From contig NZ_PQBS01000027.1 in NCBI RefSeq assembly GCF_002911695.1, forward strand, positions 1 to 64,000: a DNA stretch of 64,000 nt. Direction: 5' to 3'. The stretch's first letter is position 1. Each line of letters starts with the position of its first letter. Both the position numbers and the translations under genes were made by a program. The notes under the pieces were generated by a model. That model was not told the origin of the DNA. It saw nothing but the letters and a program-made list of their open reading frames with translations, and made no database searches. Origin of the DNA: Gracilimonas amylolytica. Lineage in GTDB: Bacteria; Bacteroidota; Rhodothermia; Balneolales; Balneolaceae. Positions 44,389 through 53,630 of the stretch are shown one piece after another.

Positions 44389-45417
44389 TTAAACAGCTTC
44401 AGTTTCTTTATACTGCTGAAGAAACTCTGTGACTTTATCTACATTATCTTTTGAACCAATGTAAATAGGAGTTTGCTGATGGATCGAAGTGGGTTCGATC
44501 TCCATGATCCGTTTTGAACCGTTGGTGGCTTTACCTCCTGCCTGTTCAATTATGAAACTAAGTGGATTACACTCATACATCAGGCGAAGCTTACCATTTG
44601 GATATTTACTGCTGTGAGGATAGATAAAGATACCACCTTTGATCAGGGTGCGATGAATATCGGCAACCATAGAGCCAATGTACCTTGCTGAATATGGTCG
44701 TCCGGTTTCAGGGTCTTCCTCCTGACAATATTTAATATATTTCTTCAGGCCAAGATCCCATGAATTATAGCTGCCTTCATTGATACTGTAAATAGCTCCA
44801 TGATCAGGCATCTTGATTCCCCGGTCACTCAGAATAAACTCTCCAATACTGGGATCCAGCGTGAAAACCGATACTCCAAGTCCGGTCGTGTATGCCAATA
44901 TGGTACTTGAACCGTATAGCACATATCCCGCTGCTACTTGTTTGGTACCGGGCTGAAGGGCGTCATCTTCCCTGAGGTTACCGTTAAACCTGGCTTCTCT
45001 CATATAAATAGAAAAAATACTTCCGATGGAAACATTGACATCGATGTTGGAAGAACCATCCAGCGGATCCAGATACACAATATATTTACCCCCCTTACTG
45101 CTGAGTTTGACAATACCGTCATTTTCCTCAGAAATAACCATACAGGTGATCAGGGAACGATCCAAAGCAGAAATAAGCTGCTGATCTGCAAAGAGATCCA
45201 GTTTCTTAACAGCTTCACCGTGGATATTGGTGGAGCCATCAACTCCAAGGATATTCGTTATGCCCGCTTTGTTTACTTCCCGGGAAATGATCTTAGCAGC
45301 CAGACTGATATCTCTCAATAATTGTGATAATTCCCCTGTTGCCCCCGGAAATCTGTTTTGAGACTGAATGATGTATTCTTCTAAGGTTTCAAGCCTTTTG
45401 CTTTTTGAACTGACCAT
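44389..45417 (-). CDS. fbp: Class 1 fructose-1,6-bisphosphatase
   Basis: Dephosphorylates fructose-1,6-bisphosphate in gluconeogenesis. The metal-binding and active-site motif VYLDPLDGSSNIDVNVSIG is near residue 125, the EEND motif near 108, SARYIGSMVADIHRTLIKGG near 250 and KLRLMYECNPLSFIIEQAGGKA near 280-300. The 342-residue length is that of class 1 (FBPase I). No operon partners: the upstream coaE gene is 74 bp away on the same strand. Confidence 0.96.
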   Translation of the reverse strand: MVSSKSKRLETLEEYIIQSQNRFPGATGELSQLLRDISLAAKIISREVNKAGITNILGVDGSTNIHGEAVKKLDLFADQQLISALDRSLITCMVISEENDGIVKLSSKGGKYIVYLDPLDGSSNIDVNVSIGSIFSIYMREARFNGNLREDDALQPGTKQVAAGYVLYGSSTILAYTTGLGVSVFTLDPSIGEFILSDRGIKMPDHGAIYSINEGSYNSWDLGLKKYIKYCQEEDPETGRPYSARYIGSMVADIHRTLIKGGIFIYPHSSKYPNGKLRLMYECNPLSFIIEQAGGKATNGSKRIMEIEPTSIHQQTPIYIGSKDNVDKVTEFLQQYKETEAV

Positions 45418-45491
45418 GTGTTAATTAAGTTTTTGGAAGCGCTTTTTTGTAAATATAAGAATGTTTATCAGAAAATATCTTTTAAGATCCA

Positions 45492-46097
45492 CTAATTATT
45501 GAGAGCCAGGCCTTTAAGCTCTTTATAGATTACCCGTGCCTTTGTTTTAAGCTCTTCAACCGTACCATTATTCTCTACGATATAATCCGCTAAATGGGTC
45601 AGGCTTTCAAAATCAGGTTGCTTTGTCATCCGATCAATAATTGCTTTTTCTGCTGCGCCGTCCCTCTCTGAGGTTCTCTTAACTCTCAAATCTTTGTCTG
45701 CTAACAGTAAGATCACATAATCAATATCTTCAGGACGGCCATTATTCAGCAAAATAGCCGCTTCCTTGGCAAATACCGGAACCCCTTTTTTTTCTTTTTG
45801 ATCCGCCAGCTTATCCGTTTCTTTCCACAGCACCGGGTGCACGATCTCATTTAACTCTGAAACCCTTCCTTTGGCAAAAGCCTCTTCAGCAAGATAAGAA
45901 CGGTTCAATTCCCCCTTTTCAGTATATGACTTTTCCCCAAAGACCTCTCTGATCTTTAGTTTAAGCTCTTCATTTTCTGTCATCAGCTGTTTTGCGAAAT
46001 CATCAGCATAGAGTACAAACGCTCCAAGCTTTTCCCATTCTTTACAGAAGGTTGTTTTTCCTGAACCGATACCACCTGTTATCCCAACTTTGATCAT
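45492..46097 (-). CDS. coaE: Dephospho-CoA kinase CoaE
   Basis: Last step of coenzyme A synthesis. The P-loop is GGIGSGKTTFCKEW (about residues 8-21), followed by YADDFAKQLM (near 30), HPVLWK near 85 and the lid region VKRTSERDGAAEKAIIDRMTKQ near 133-155. The length of 201 residues is typical. It is 20 bp behind prfB, and the two are probably co-transcribed. Confidence 0.95.
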   Translation of the reverse strand: MIKVGITGGIGSGKTTFCKEWEKLGAFVLYADDFAKQLMTENEELKLKIREVFGEKSYTEKGELNRSYLAEEAFAKGRVSELNEIVHPVLWKETDKLADQKEKKGVPVFAKEAAILLNNGRPEDIDYVILLLADKDLRVKRTSERDGAAEKAIIDRMTKQPDFESLTHLADYIVENNGTVEELKTKARVIYKELKGLALNN

Positions 46098-46117
46098 GAT
46101 ATCGGTATTTTCATCTC

Positions 46118-47228
46118 TTAGTTTTCGACTTCCTGCAGGAGGTAAGCTTTGATGAATTCATCCAGATCTCCATCCATCACGCCATCCACATCACTTGTCT
46201 CGTAGTTGGTACGGTGATCTTTTACGCGTTGGTCATCAAACACATAACTCCTGATCTGTGAGCCCCATTCGTTCTTACTCTTGGAGCCTTCCAGTTTAGC
46301 TTTTTCAGCTTCCTGAATTTCTTTTTCAAGCTCGTAGATCCTGGATTTCAGCAATACCATGGCTTTTTCCCGGTTTTGGAGCTGAGACCGTTCCTGCTGG
46401 CATTCTGCAACTACCCGCTCGGTTCTTCCGTCAGAAAGCTCTCCTTCCCACACCAAACGCACTCCGGTTTCCACCTTATTCACATTCTGCCCACCGGCAC
46501 CACTTGAATGAAAGCGTTGTAATTCTACATCACTTTCGTTGATATCGATCTCGATGGTATCATCGATGAGTGGAGCCACAAAAACCGAACAGAATGAAGT
46601 ATGCCGCCTGGCATTACTGTCAAATGGTGATACGCGAACCAAACGGTGTACCCCACTTTCTGCTTTTAAAAAGCCGTATGCATTATCTCCTGAAACTTCG
46701 ATGGTAGCACTTTTGAGGCCGGCTACATCTCCATCCTGATAGTCCACAACTGAAACCTTAAATCCGGATTTCTCAGCCCATCGGGTGTACATTCTATAGA
46801 GCATTTGTCCCCAATCCTGACTTTCGGTTCCCCCTGCTCCCGGATTGAAGGTAACAATAGCATCCCGATGGTCATCAGGTCCGCTAAGCATATTGCGGAG
46901 CTCCATTTCCTCCAAAGCCTTTTCAAGCTTTTTGTATTCAGCATCCAGATCACTTTCCACATCTTCACCCATTTCCTGAAATTCAAGAAATACGTTGATG
47001 CTTTCCCGCAGATCATTGAGTTTATCCCAGCCTTCAACCAGGCTTTTCTCGTGATCCAGTTCCTTCATTATGGACTGAGCCTTAGACGGATCATTCCAAA
47101 AAGCCGGATCCTGCGTGTGTTCAGTAAGTTCTATGATTCTGACTTTGCGTTTTTCGTAGTCAAAGATACCCCCTGAGCGCGTCAATACGCTCATAGAGTT
47201 CGTTCAAGCGATCTGAGTTTATTGCCAT
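46118..47228 (-). CDS. prfB: Peptide chain release factor 2, with programmed +1 frameshift
   Basis: Recognises UAA and UGA stops and releases the nascent chain. The zero frame starts at ATG 47228 and encodes 22 residues ending ...DALRGYL, then meets an in-frame UGA at 47162-47160; skipping one base gives DYEKRK and the long second frame to 46118, a product of 369 residues, close to the E. coli length of 365. The GGQ peptide-release motif is in HSSGAGGQNVNKVETGV, and the SPF-type anticodon mimic in RVSPFDSNARRHTSF. The second frame alone has no proper start, so the joined reading is right. It is followed by coaE. Confidence 0.96.
47159..47177 (-). promoter_or_regulatory. prfB programmed +1 frameshift site
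   Basis: The minus strand reads CTCAGGGGGTATCTTTGAC: an internal Shine-Dalgarno-like AGGGGG, three bases later the slippery CTT, then UGA followed by C. This is the same as the E. coli signal AGGGGGTATCTTTGAC. Low RF2 makes termination slow at this UGA and favours the shift, giving autoregulation. Confidence 0.97.
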
Positions 47229-47248
47229 CTGTTATAGTAAATAAAATA

Positions 47249-47512
47249 TTATCTGCGAGTAAGCAGCGCACCCAATACTAAACCGGCTACAAAGGCTACA
47301 CCGAGACCTTGTTCCGGATGTTTTCTTACATACCGGCGGGCATTTCTGTACTCATGTTTAAGTTCTCTTTCCAATCCATCGCGCTCATACTTGAGTCTGT
47401 TCAGTAAAGCATCGTAAGTTTCTTCTGCTTTATCCTGAAGAGCTTCTGTGGTATCGTAGATGGTTTCTTCGATGTCTTTTTTAACTTTGGAATTCTTTTT
47501 ATCAGTAGCCAT
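47249..47512 (-). CDS. DUF883/YtxH-like membrane-anchored small protein
   Basis: An 87-residue protein with a charged helical body (KKDIEETIYDTTEALQDKAEETYDALLNRL and ELKHEYRNARRYVRKH, cited for position) and a C-terminal hydrophobic anchor (GLGVAFVAGLVLGALLTRR). This is the pattern of the ElaB/YqjD (DUF883) family, some members of which bind ribosomes or are stress-induced; the role here is unknown. The ATG at 47512 has the strongest Shine-Dalgarno in the window (AAAGGAGGAATT before ATG), so it is chosen over an earlier in-frame start. It is probably well translated. Confidence 0.78.
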   Translation of the reverse strand: MATDKKNSKVKKDIEETIYDTTEALQDKAEETYDALLNRLKYERDGLERELKHEYRNARRYVRKHPEQGLGVAFVAGLVLGALLTRR

Positions 47513-47613
47513 AATTCCTCCTTTTTGAGTTACTTCAAAATACAAAATCACAAGCTAAATGTGTAAGAGGAGTTGACGTATTTCTTTTAAAATCAGAGCT
47601 GTTCTGAATTTAA

Positions 47614-49392
47614 TTACTCCCCTGCAACAAGCTGATCTTTATACTGCAGTTCGTAGAGCTTTTTATAGATCCCATCTTCTTTCTGTATGAGCTCCTGATG
47701 ACTTCCGATCTCCCGGATAACTCCTTTGTGCATCACAAGGATCTTATCCACATGTTGAATGGTTGATAGCCGGTGAGCAACAACAATGGAGGTTCGGCCC
47801 TGCATCATCAGGCGACTTGATTCAGTAACCAAAGCTTCCGTTTCAGAATCCACACTTGAGGTAGCTTCATCAAGCACAAGTATTTCGGGATTGTAAACCA
47901 GGGCCCTCACAAAACAAATGAGTTGCCTTTGCCCCATGGAAAGGGATGCTCCCCGTTCCTTCAGCACATAATCATAACTGTTGGGAAGTTTTTCTATGAA
48001 CCGATGAGCCTCAACTTTGTGAGCTGCATTTATGACCTGTTCCCTTGTGATATTGGGATGACCAAGGGTGATATTATCCAGAATAGTACCTGAAAAAAGT
48101 GCATTATCCTGAAGCACCAACCCAAAATGAGACCGAAGATCATTTAGCGTCAGGTCTCTGATATCGACTCCATCAATCTTGATACTTCCCTTTTCAATGT
48201 CGTAAAACCTCAGTAACAAATTAATGATCGTCGTCTTCCCGGCTCCTGTGGCACCTACAATGGCAATATCCTCACCCGGTTCAGCTGTAAAAGAAATGTC
48301 TTTGAGAACGTGATCTTCCCCTTCATTGTACTTAAACCATACATTCTGAAATTCGATCTTACCCTTGGGGTCTTTTATCGTTTTAGGGTTCTCCGTTTCA
48401 ACAACCTGAGTTTCCGTATCAAGAACACCGAAGATCCGTTCAGAGGATGCCAGTGCTGATTGCAGGGTATTGAACTTCTCAGATAATCCCTGAATAGGCC
48501 GGAAGAACTGCCGGGCATACTGAATGAATGCCAACAATACGCCAAAGGTCACTCCATCCATTAGGGCTCTGGCGCCTCCGTACCACACAATTAAAGCCAT
48601 AGCTAAACTTGCCGTGATCTCAACGATCGGCCAGAAAATGGCGAAGTAGAATATGGTATCAATGTAGGCATCCCGGTGCCCTGCGTTAATCTTCTCAAAC
48701 TTTTCGCGCTGCTTTTTCTCCCGGTTAAACAACTGCACAACATCGATCCCATTGATGTGTTCCTGCACAAAAGAATTGAGCTGTGCGATCTTATCCCTGA
48801 CCTCCAAAAATGTAACACGAACTTTTGCTTTGAACCAGAATGTAGCATAAAACAGGATGGGCAGAACGGTAAGGGTCACCAAACTCAGCTCCCAATTCAT
48901 GCTGAACATGAAGTACAGGATGAAAATGATCCTGAACATATCCCCAATGATAGCCACCACCCCGTCTGAAAGCAATTCACTCAGGGCCTCAATATCACTG
49001 GTGGTTCTTGTGATCAATTTTCCGATCGGGTTCTTATCAAAAAACTGAACATTCAGCGTCTGGATCTTTTTGAAGACAGTATTACGTAAAGAGAAGAGTG
49101 CATTCTGACCAAACCAGCGCGTGATATAAGTATTGAATACAAGCAGAATAAACTCCCCAAGTAAGGCTCCGGCAAGTAGGGTTATGATCCACCACAGCCC
49201 CTCAAAATCATCCGTAGCGATATACTCATCTACTGCGATCTGAGTCAGTTTCGGACGGATCGTACCTAAATAAGAGGCTGACAACGTTAGCACAATGGCT
49301 AACAGAATGAACCACTTATAGGGTTTTAGAAAAAAATAAAGCCGCCGAATCAAAGTGGTATCGACGGCTTCAGAATTTTTAGATTTACTCAC
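47614..49392 (-). CDS. ABC exporter half-transporter, catalytically complete NBD (BmrD/LmrD-like)
   Basis: A 592-residue membrane exporter subunit. Six transmembrane segments lie within about residues 22-300. The nucleotide-binding domain has Walker A GATGAGKTTI (near 380), Walker B EILVLDEATSSVD with the catalytic Glu, and a modified signature LSMGQRQL. The substrate is unknown. The start is GTG at 49392, 12 nt after the rnz stop. The second exporter gene (50734-52536) has the complementary degenerate Walker B, so the two are likely one heterodimer. Confidence 0.88.
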   Translation of the reverse strand: MSKSKNSEAVDTTLIRRLYFFLKPYKWFILLAIVLTLSASYLGTIRPKLTQIAVDEYIATDDFEGLWWIITLLAGALLGEFILLVFNTYITRWFGQNALFSLRNTVFKKIQTLNVQFFDKNPIGKLITRTTSDIEALSELLSDGVVAIIGDMFRIIFILYFMFSMNWELSLVTLTVLPILFYATFWFKAKVRVTFLEVRDKIAQLNSFVQEHINGIDVVQLFNREKKQREKFEKINAGHRDAYIDTIFYFAIFWPIVEITASLAMALIVWYGGARALMDGVTFGVLLAFIQYARQFFRPIQGLSEKFNTLQSALASSERIFGVLDTETQVVETENPKTIKDPKGKIEFQNVWFKYNEGEDHVLKDISFTAEPGEDIAIVGATGAGKTTIINLLLRFYDIEKGSIKIDGVDIRDLTLNDLRSHFGLVLQDNALFSGTILDNITLGHPNITREQVINAAHKVEAHRFIEKLPNSYDYVLKERGASLSMGQRQLICFVRALVYNPEILVLDEATSSVDSETEALVTESSRLMMQGRTSIVVAHRLSTIQHVDKILVMHKGVIREIGSHQELIQKEDGIYKKLYELQYKDQLVAGE

Positions 49393-49404
49393 TTATTCAG
49401 TTCA

Positions 49405-50661
49405 TTAAAATCTGTCAAAATCATCATAAGATGACCTTGGAGTAATGTTACGGTGTGAAGATTCAGAATCTGAATCATCTTTCTTATCCTTAATATTGGC
49501 ACTGTATGTGCTGCTACCGTAGGTCTTACGTTTGTAATTACTGCTTCCGCGGCTATCAGAACGATTTGAGCTGCTGCTTCGGTTCCCGCGATAATTACTT
49601 TTACCACGGTTAGGCCCACCTTTACGGGATCGGAATTTTTTCTTTCCGCCTTTGTGGTTTTTCTTACCCTTGTAGTTCTTGCCGCCTGATTTATCGTCCA
49701 GTTCGTTGATCTCAACTTTCGGAGTGATAATGCCTCTTTCGTGCATTGGATCGGTGAAGATCGGGCGCAATTCGTTTGCAAGCCATGCCGGATAGAATCC
49801 TTCACGGGCTTCCTTCAGAAGATCGTGTGCGTTGGTGTAACGAGCTGAGAAGTGACCAATGACCAATAATTTGGTTTGTGCCTCAGTGGCCACTCGGGCA
49901 GCGTCTGCGGTTGAAGAATGCCCGGTTTCACTGGCTTTATCATCCAGGTCTTTACCAAAAGTAGCTTCGTGATACAAAATGTTGGTATTCATTGCCAGTT
50001 TCACTGCGTTTGGTGTGTACTCTGTATCTGTGACGTAAGCAAAGCTATCACCCGGGCGCGGATGTCCTACAATATCCGAAGACTGAACGACCGTTCCATC
50101 TTCAAGCGTAACATCATTTCCGGCTTTAAGTTCTTTGTATTGCTCGTCTTTGGAAATGCCCATTTCTTCAGCCTTGTCAGCATCTACTTTTCCGGGCTTG
50201 TCTTTTTCCTGAAAGCGGTAGCCTACGCAAAATTTATTGTGCTTTAGTGGGCGGGCTTCCACATAATATTCATCAGCATCCATCACACGATCAACGTCAA
50301 TATCGTCTTTGATCTCATGGAATATGATCTCATAATTTGGCTGAATGTCCGCAAATTTAAGATTCCACTCTACAAATTCTTTAATGCCAACCGGACCGGT
50401 TATGGTAAGGGGTTTTTCCCTTCGTTGTAATTGAAGGGTAGCCAACAGGCCAAGCAGTCCTGAATAGTGATCTACATCAAAATGAGTGATGAAGATCCCT
50501 TCAATTTTTGATCTCTTGATTCCTGCCTGTAACATGCGCATTTGAGCATTTTCACCACAATCGAAAAGAAAGACACTGCCCTCTCTCCATAATGCAACGG
50601 ATGGTAAATGCCGAACGGCTGTTGGTGTTGCTGATGCTACTCCTAATGGTACTACAATCAT
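49405..50661 (-). CDS. rnz: Ribonuclease Z-like protein with basic disordered tail
   Basis: Endonuclease of the metallo-beta-lactamase fold that trims tRNA 3' ends. Of 418 residues the first 310 match RNase Z: FLFDCGENAQMRMLQAGIKRSKI near 33, ITHFDVDHYSG near 59, the YVTDTEYTPNA region near 210, LYHEATFGKDL near 230, GHSSTADAARVA near 245 and LVIGHFSARY near 268. The canonical HxHxDH reads H-F-D-V-D-H here: the second His is Asp, seen directly in the DNA at 50461-50500. The last ~100 residues are Ser/Gly/Arg/Lys-rich (KGGKKKFRSRKGGPNRG) and look RNA-binding. It lies between two ABC subunit genes. Confidence 0.85.
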   Translation of the reverse strand: MIVVPLGVASATPTAVRHLPSVALWREGSVFLFDCGENAQMRMLQAGIKRSKIEGIFITHFDVDHYSGLLGLLATLQLQRREKPLTITGPVGIKEFVEWNLKFADIQPNYEIIFHEIKDDIDVDRVMDADEYYVEARPLKHNKFCVGYRFQEKDKPGKVDADKAEEMGISKDEQYKELKAGNDVTLEDGTVVQSSDIVGHPRPGDSFAYVTDTEYTPNAVKLAMNTNILYHEATFGKDLDDKASETGHSSTADAARVATEAQTKLLVIGHFSARYTNAHDLLKEAREGFYPAWLANELRPIFTDPMHERGIITPKVEINELDDKSGGKNYKGKKNHKGGKKKFRSRKGGPNRGKSNYRGNRSSSSNRSDSRGSSNYKRKTYGSSTYSANIKDKKDDSDSESSHRNITPRSSYDDFDRF

Positions 50662-50733
50662 TTTATGTTCTCCCGTGAGATATGATTTTTATGGGCATTG
50701 CTTTCAAACAAATAGCCCTGTTTTTTATGTTAT

Positions 50734-52536
50734 TTAAATTTCTGCCAATTCCTGTTCTAGAATCTGTTTGTTATACATGGCGGTGTATTTGCCTTCTTGA
50801 GCTAACAGTTCTTCGTGGGTACCTGTTTCTGTTATTTTCCCATCTTCCAAATAGTAGATCTTGTCCGCATCTTTAATAGTTGAAATGCGATGACTGATCA
50901 TAATTGTTGTCCTTCCGCTAAGCTCTTGCCTTAAGTGTTTTAAAATGGCGTCCTCTGTTTTTGTGTCAACGGCACTTAATGAATCATCAAAGATCAATAT
51001 TTTAGGATCTTTGATCAATGCTCTTGCAATAGCTGTCCTTTGTTTTTGTCCTCCGGAAAGAGTAATTCCTCGTTCTCCGAGCATAGTCTGAAATTTTTTC
51101 TCAAAATCCAAAATATTCTCTTTTACCTGAGCTTTTTCAGCTGCAAGTTCTATAAGTTCTTCAGAGGCATTATCTACTCCAAAAGCAATGTTATCGCCAA
51201 TCGTATCTGAAAATAAGAATGTTTCCTGTGGGACGAAACCAATGGATTCCCGAATCTTGTCTAACGACCAATCCTTAAGATCATGGCCGTCTATCAATAC
51301 CTGTCCTTCGGACGGATCAAATAATCTTGGAATTAGCTGAACCAGGGTGGTTTTACCGGCCCCTGTCCTGCCAACCAGGGCGATATTTTCTCCGGGTTCA
51401 ATAGTGAATGATACATCTTTCAGAACATATTCTTCTGATTCGGGGTATTTGAAACTTACATGTTTGAATTCAAGGCGCCCTTTGATCTCATCCTCGACTT
51501 TGTCTTCCTTGCTTTCAATTTCGATCGGTTCATCCAGCAATTCCTTGATCCTATCCCAGGATGCCAGGGATCGCTGAAACCGGTTTGTTGTGTAACCCAA
51601 AGCGGCAACCGGCCATGTCAGATATGCCACATAGATCAAAAACTCTGCAATGTTACCTACGGTTATGGTGCCTTCGATCACCATTTCACCCCCCTTCCAG
51701 ATCACGATCAACAATGAAATTCCGATCAGAAAATTCAGGCCCGGGTGAAACATGGATTCGATCATATCCAGCCTGAGTTTCTTCTTACGGTAATCTTCAC
51801 TTTCATTCTCAAATAACTCCTGCTCATGATCCACTCGATTAAAGGATTTGATCAATCGGATCGCAGAAAATGTTTCTTTGGCACGCCCTGCCATTCTGGA
51901 GTATTGTTCCTGAATAATGGTTGAATGTGTATGAATGTACCCGGTGATCCAGTAGGCAAAGATCGAGATCAGTGGTAAAGGCATTAAGGCCCAGTAAGTA
52001 AGCTCTGTGTTGACAATGAACATCATGGCCAACACGAATCCGGCTCTTGTCACGGTGTTTACACTATACATGATCACAGGACCGTAATAATCACGTACCT
52101 TACCAACATCCTCTGTAGCCCTTACATAGATCTCACCGGAGGAGTTTTCAGTGAAAAAACGCTGTGGCAGATCCATGAGTTTTTTAACGATATCATTCCT
52201 GATATCAAACTCCACCTTTCTTGAAGTAACAATGAGAGTTTGCCTAGTTGCAAATAACAAAATCCCATACAACACAACCGTACCGATCAATATCAGAGAA
52301 TTCTGTGCTAAAACAAGAGAGGCTTCTGTATTAAACAGAGTCTTGATGATGTTTTCAGGGATCTGAAATCCGGCATCAGAAAGAGATTCAACTTCATCCA
52401 TGGTTTGCCGGATGAGTACCGGGATCCAAATGAGGAAAAAGTTTGAAGCAGTTAAAAACAGAACACCCCATATCATGGTGCTCTTGTATCTCTTTAAGTA
52501 CTTATTTAATTCTTTTATTGCGCCCAAACCTTTCAA
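50734..52536 (-). CDS. ABC exporter half-transporter, degenerate Walker B (BmrC/LmrC-like)
   Basis: A 600-residue exporter subunit with six transmembrane segments (about residues 18-310) and an NBD with Walker A GRTGAGKTTL, the intact signature LSGGQKQR and Walker B ILIFDDSLSAVDTKTE. The catalytic Glu is replaced by Asp (DD, not DE), the hallmark of the non-catalytic partner in heterodimeric exporters such as BmrCD, LmrCD and TM287/288. The start is TTG at 52536; no nearby ATG precedes the first membrane helix. It begins the run that continues into rnz and the partner subunit. Confidence 0.87.
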   Translation of the reverse strand: MKGLGAIKELNKYLKRYKSTMIWGVLFLTASNFFLIWIPVLIRQTMDEVESLSDAGFQIPENIIKTLFNTEASLVLAQNSLILIGTVVLYGILLFATRQTLIVTSRKVEFDIRNDIVKKLMDLPQRFFTENSSGEIYVRATEDVGKVRDYYGPVIMYSVNTVTRAGFVLAMMFIVNTELTYWALMPLPLISIFAYWITGYIHTHSTIIQEQYSRMAGRAKETFSAIRLIKSFNRVDHEQELFENESEDYRKKKLRLDMIESMFHPGLNFLIGISLLIVIWKGGEMVIEGTITVGNIAEFLIYVAYLTWPVAALGYTTNRFQRSLASWDRIKELLDEPIEIESKEDKVEDEIKGRLEFKHVSFKYPESEEYVLKDVSFTIEPGENIALVGRTGAGKTTLVQLIPRLFDPSEGQVLIDGHDLKDWSLDKIRESIGFVPQETFLFSDTIGDNIAFGVDNASEELIELAAEKAQVKENILDFEKKFQTMLGERGITLSGGQKQRTAIARALIKDPKILIFDDSLSAVDTKTEDAILKHLRQELSGRTTIMISHRISTIKDADKIYYLEDGKITETGTHEELLAQEGKYTAMYNKQILEQELAEI

Positions 52537-52557
52537 GGTGTTATGGCTTATGAGTTA

Positions 52558-53589
52558 TTATTTGTTTGCAGGCAAATGTTCTGCCCAATGTTTTCCGAGT
52601 TTCATTCCGGAAAGATACGCGGCCTCGACCGAGTTACCATTCATATAGGAACCAACCAAAGCTAAAGGAGTGCCGTTTCCACTGATTTCCATAAAATCGT
52701 TTGTTAACCATTTATTAGCCTGACTGTATCTCCAAAAATGTAACTGTTTCCAGTTTGGGCTTTCAGCCCATTCGCCAAGTACTGAGTGTAGTTGCCTTAA
52801 CATCAATAAAGCAACCTCTTCCCTTTCCTTATCCATATTTGAAATCGCAAAATCAGTCGTTGAATGAACAACTAAAGACACCTTTCCAAGATCACGTTTT
52901 TTAGACTCATTTGAAATAAACTTTATGACCGTATCCTCTACATCTAAAACATCCCACTCTAATGGTTCAATTCCATCATAGACGACCATTAAAGCAAACT
53001 CAGGGTCATACTTCACTGTCTGCAGCTTTTTGATCAGGCCCGATATGTTCTCCTGATCTTCGGGCGTTTTGAGAATTTCAATAGTTTGTGGTGCCGGGCA
53101 AGATATTACCACAGCCTCAGCTTCAATCAACAAACCGGAATCACATTTCAGCTGCCAACATAAATTGTCATGATCGTCATTAATTTGTTCCAGCCTGACA
53201 ACCCTTTGCTGATTGTGAATCTTAAGATCTTTGCCTAAATACTTTCCGATCGAGTTCATACCTCCGGGAGCAAAGTATCTTTGCGATCTTGCATTGCCGT
53301 CAGCTCGATCATCTTTTGAATGTATGGAAGTGATTGAGCCGGTCCACGGCTTTACGATATCCGCTTTAATCAGAGCCTCAACAAAAGAATTGAATTCTGA
53401 TGAATCAGCGGTAAAACCGGGCACTCCATGATCAAGTTTTAAACTTTTATCATTATTGACATACCGTGTGGCCATTCTTCCACCAAAACCCCTGCTCTTT
53501 TCAAGGATAAAGACCTCATGTCCGGCCTTTTTTAACTCCCTGGCAACGATCAAACCGGACATACCCGCACCAATAACAGCAATTTTCAT
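52558..53589 (-). CDS. FAD-dependent oxidoreductase, renalase-like
   Basis: A 343-residue flavoprotein. The N-terminal dinucleotide motif is IAVIGAGMSGLIVARELKKAG with the following EKSRGFGGRMATR, a combination typical of renalase-type enzymes; the LDHGVPGFTAD block near 52 and the RYFAPGGMNSIGKYLG block near 105 fit the group. The C-terminal LALVGSYMNGNSVEAAYLSG completes the FAD site. Bacterial renalases oxidise dihydro-isomers of NAD(P)H; here that is an inference. It lies 21 bp upstream of the ABC-C gene on the same strand and may share its transcript. Confidence 0.82.
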   Translation of the reverse strand: MKIAVIGAGMSGLIVARELKKAGHEVFILEKSRGFGGRMATRYVNNDKSLKLDHGVPGFTADSSEFNSFVEALIKADIVKPWTGSITSIHSKDDRADGNARSQRYFAPGGMNSIGKYLGKDLKIHNQQRVVRLEQINDDHDNLCWQLKCDSGLLIEAEAVVISCPAPQTIEILKTPEDQENISGLIKKLQTVKYDPEFALMVVYDGIEPLEWDVLDVEDTVIKFISNESKKRDLGKVSLVVHSTTDFAISNMDKEREEVALLMLRQLHSVLGEWAESPNWKQLHFWRYSQANKWLTNDFMEISGNGTPLALVGSYMNGNSVEAAYLSGMKLGKHWAEHLPANK

Positions 53590-53630
53590 GCTTCTATTTT
53601 TACTGTTAGCAGACCGATTGCCCGAATTGT

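Noticed and set aside
49389-49805. Minus-strand frame of 138 codons
   Set aside because: It is a different frame of the rnz 3' part, whose low-complexity tail lacks stops.
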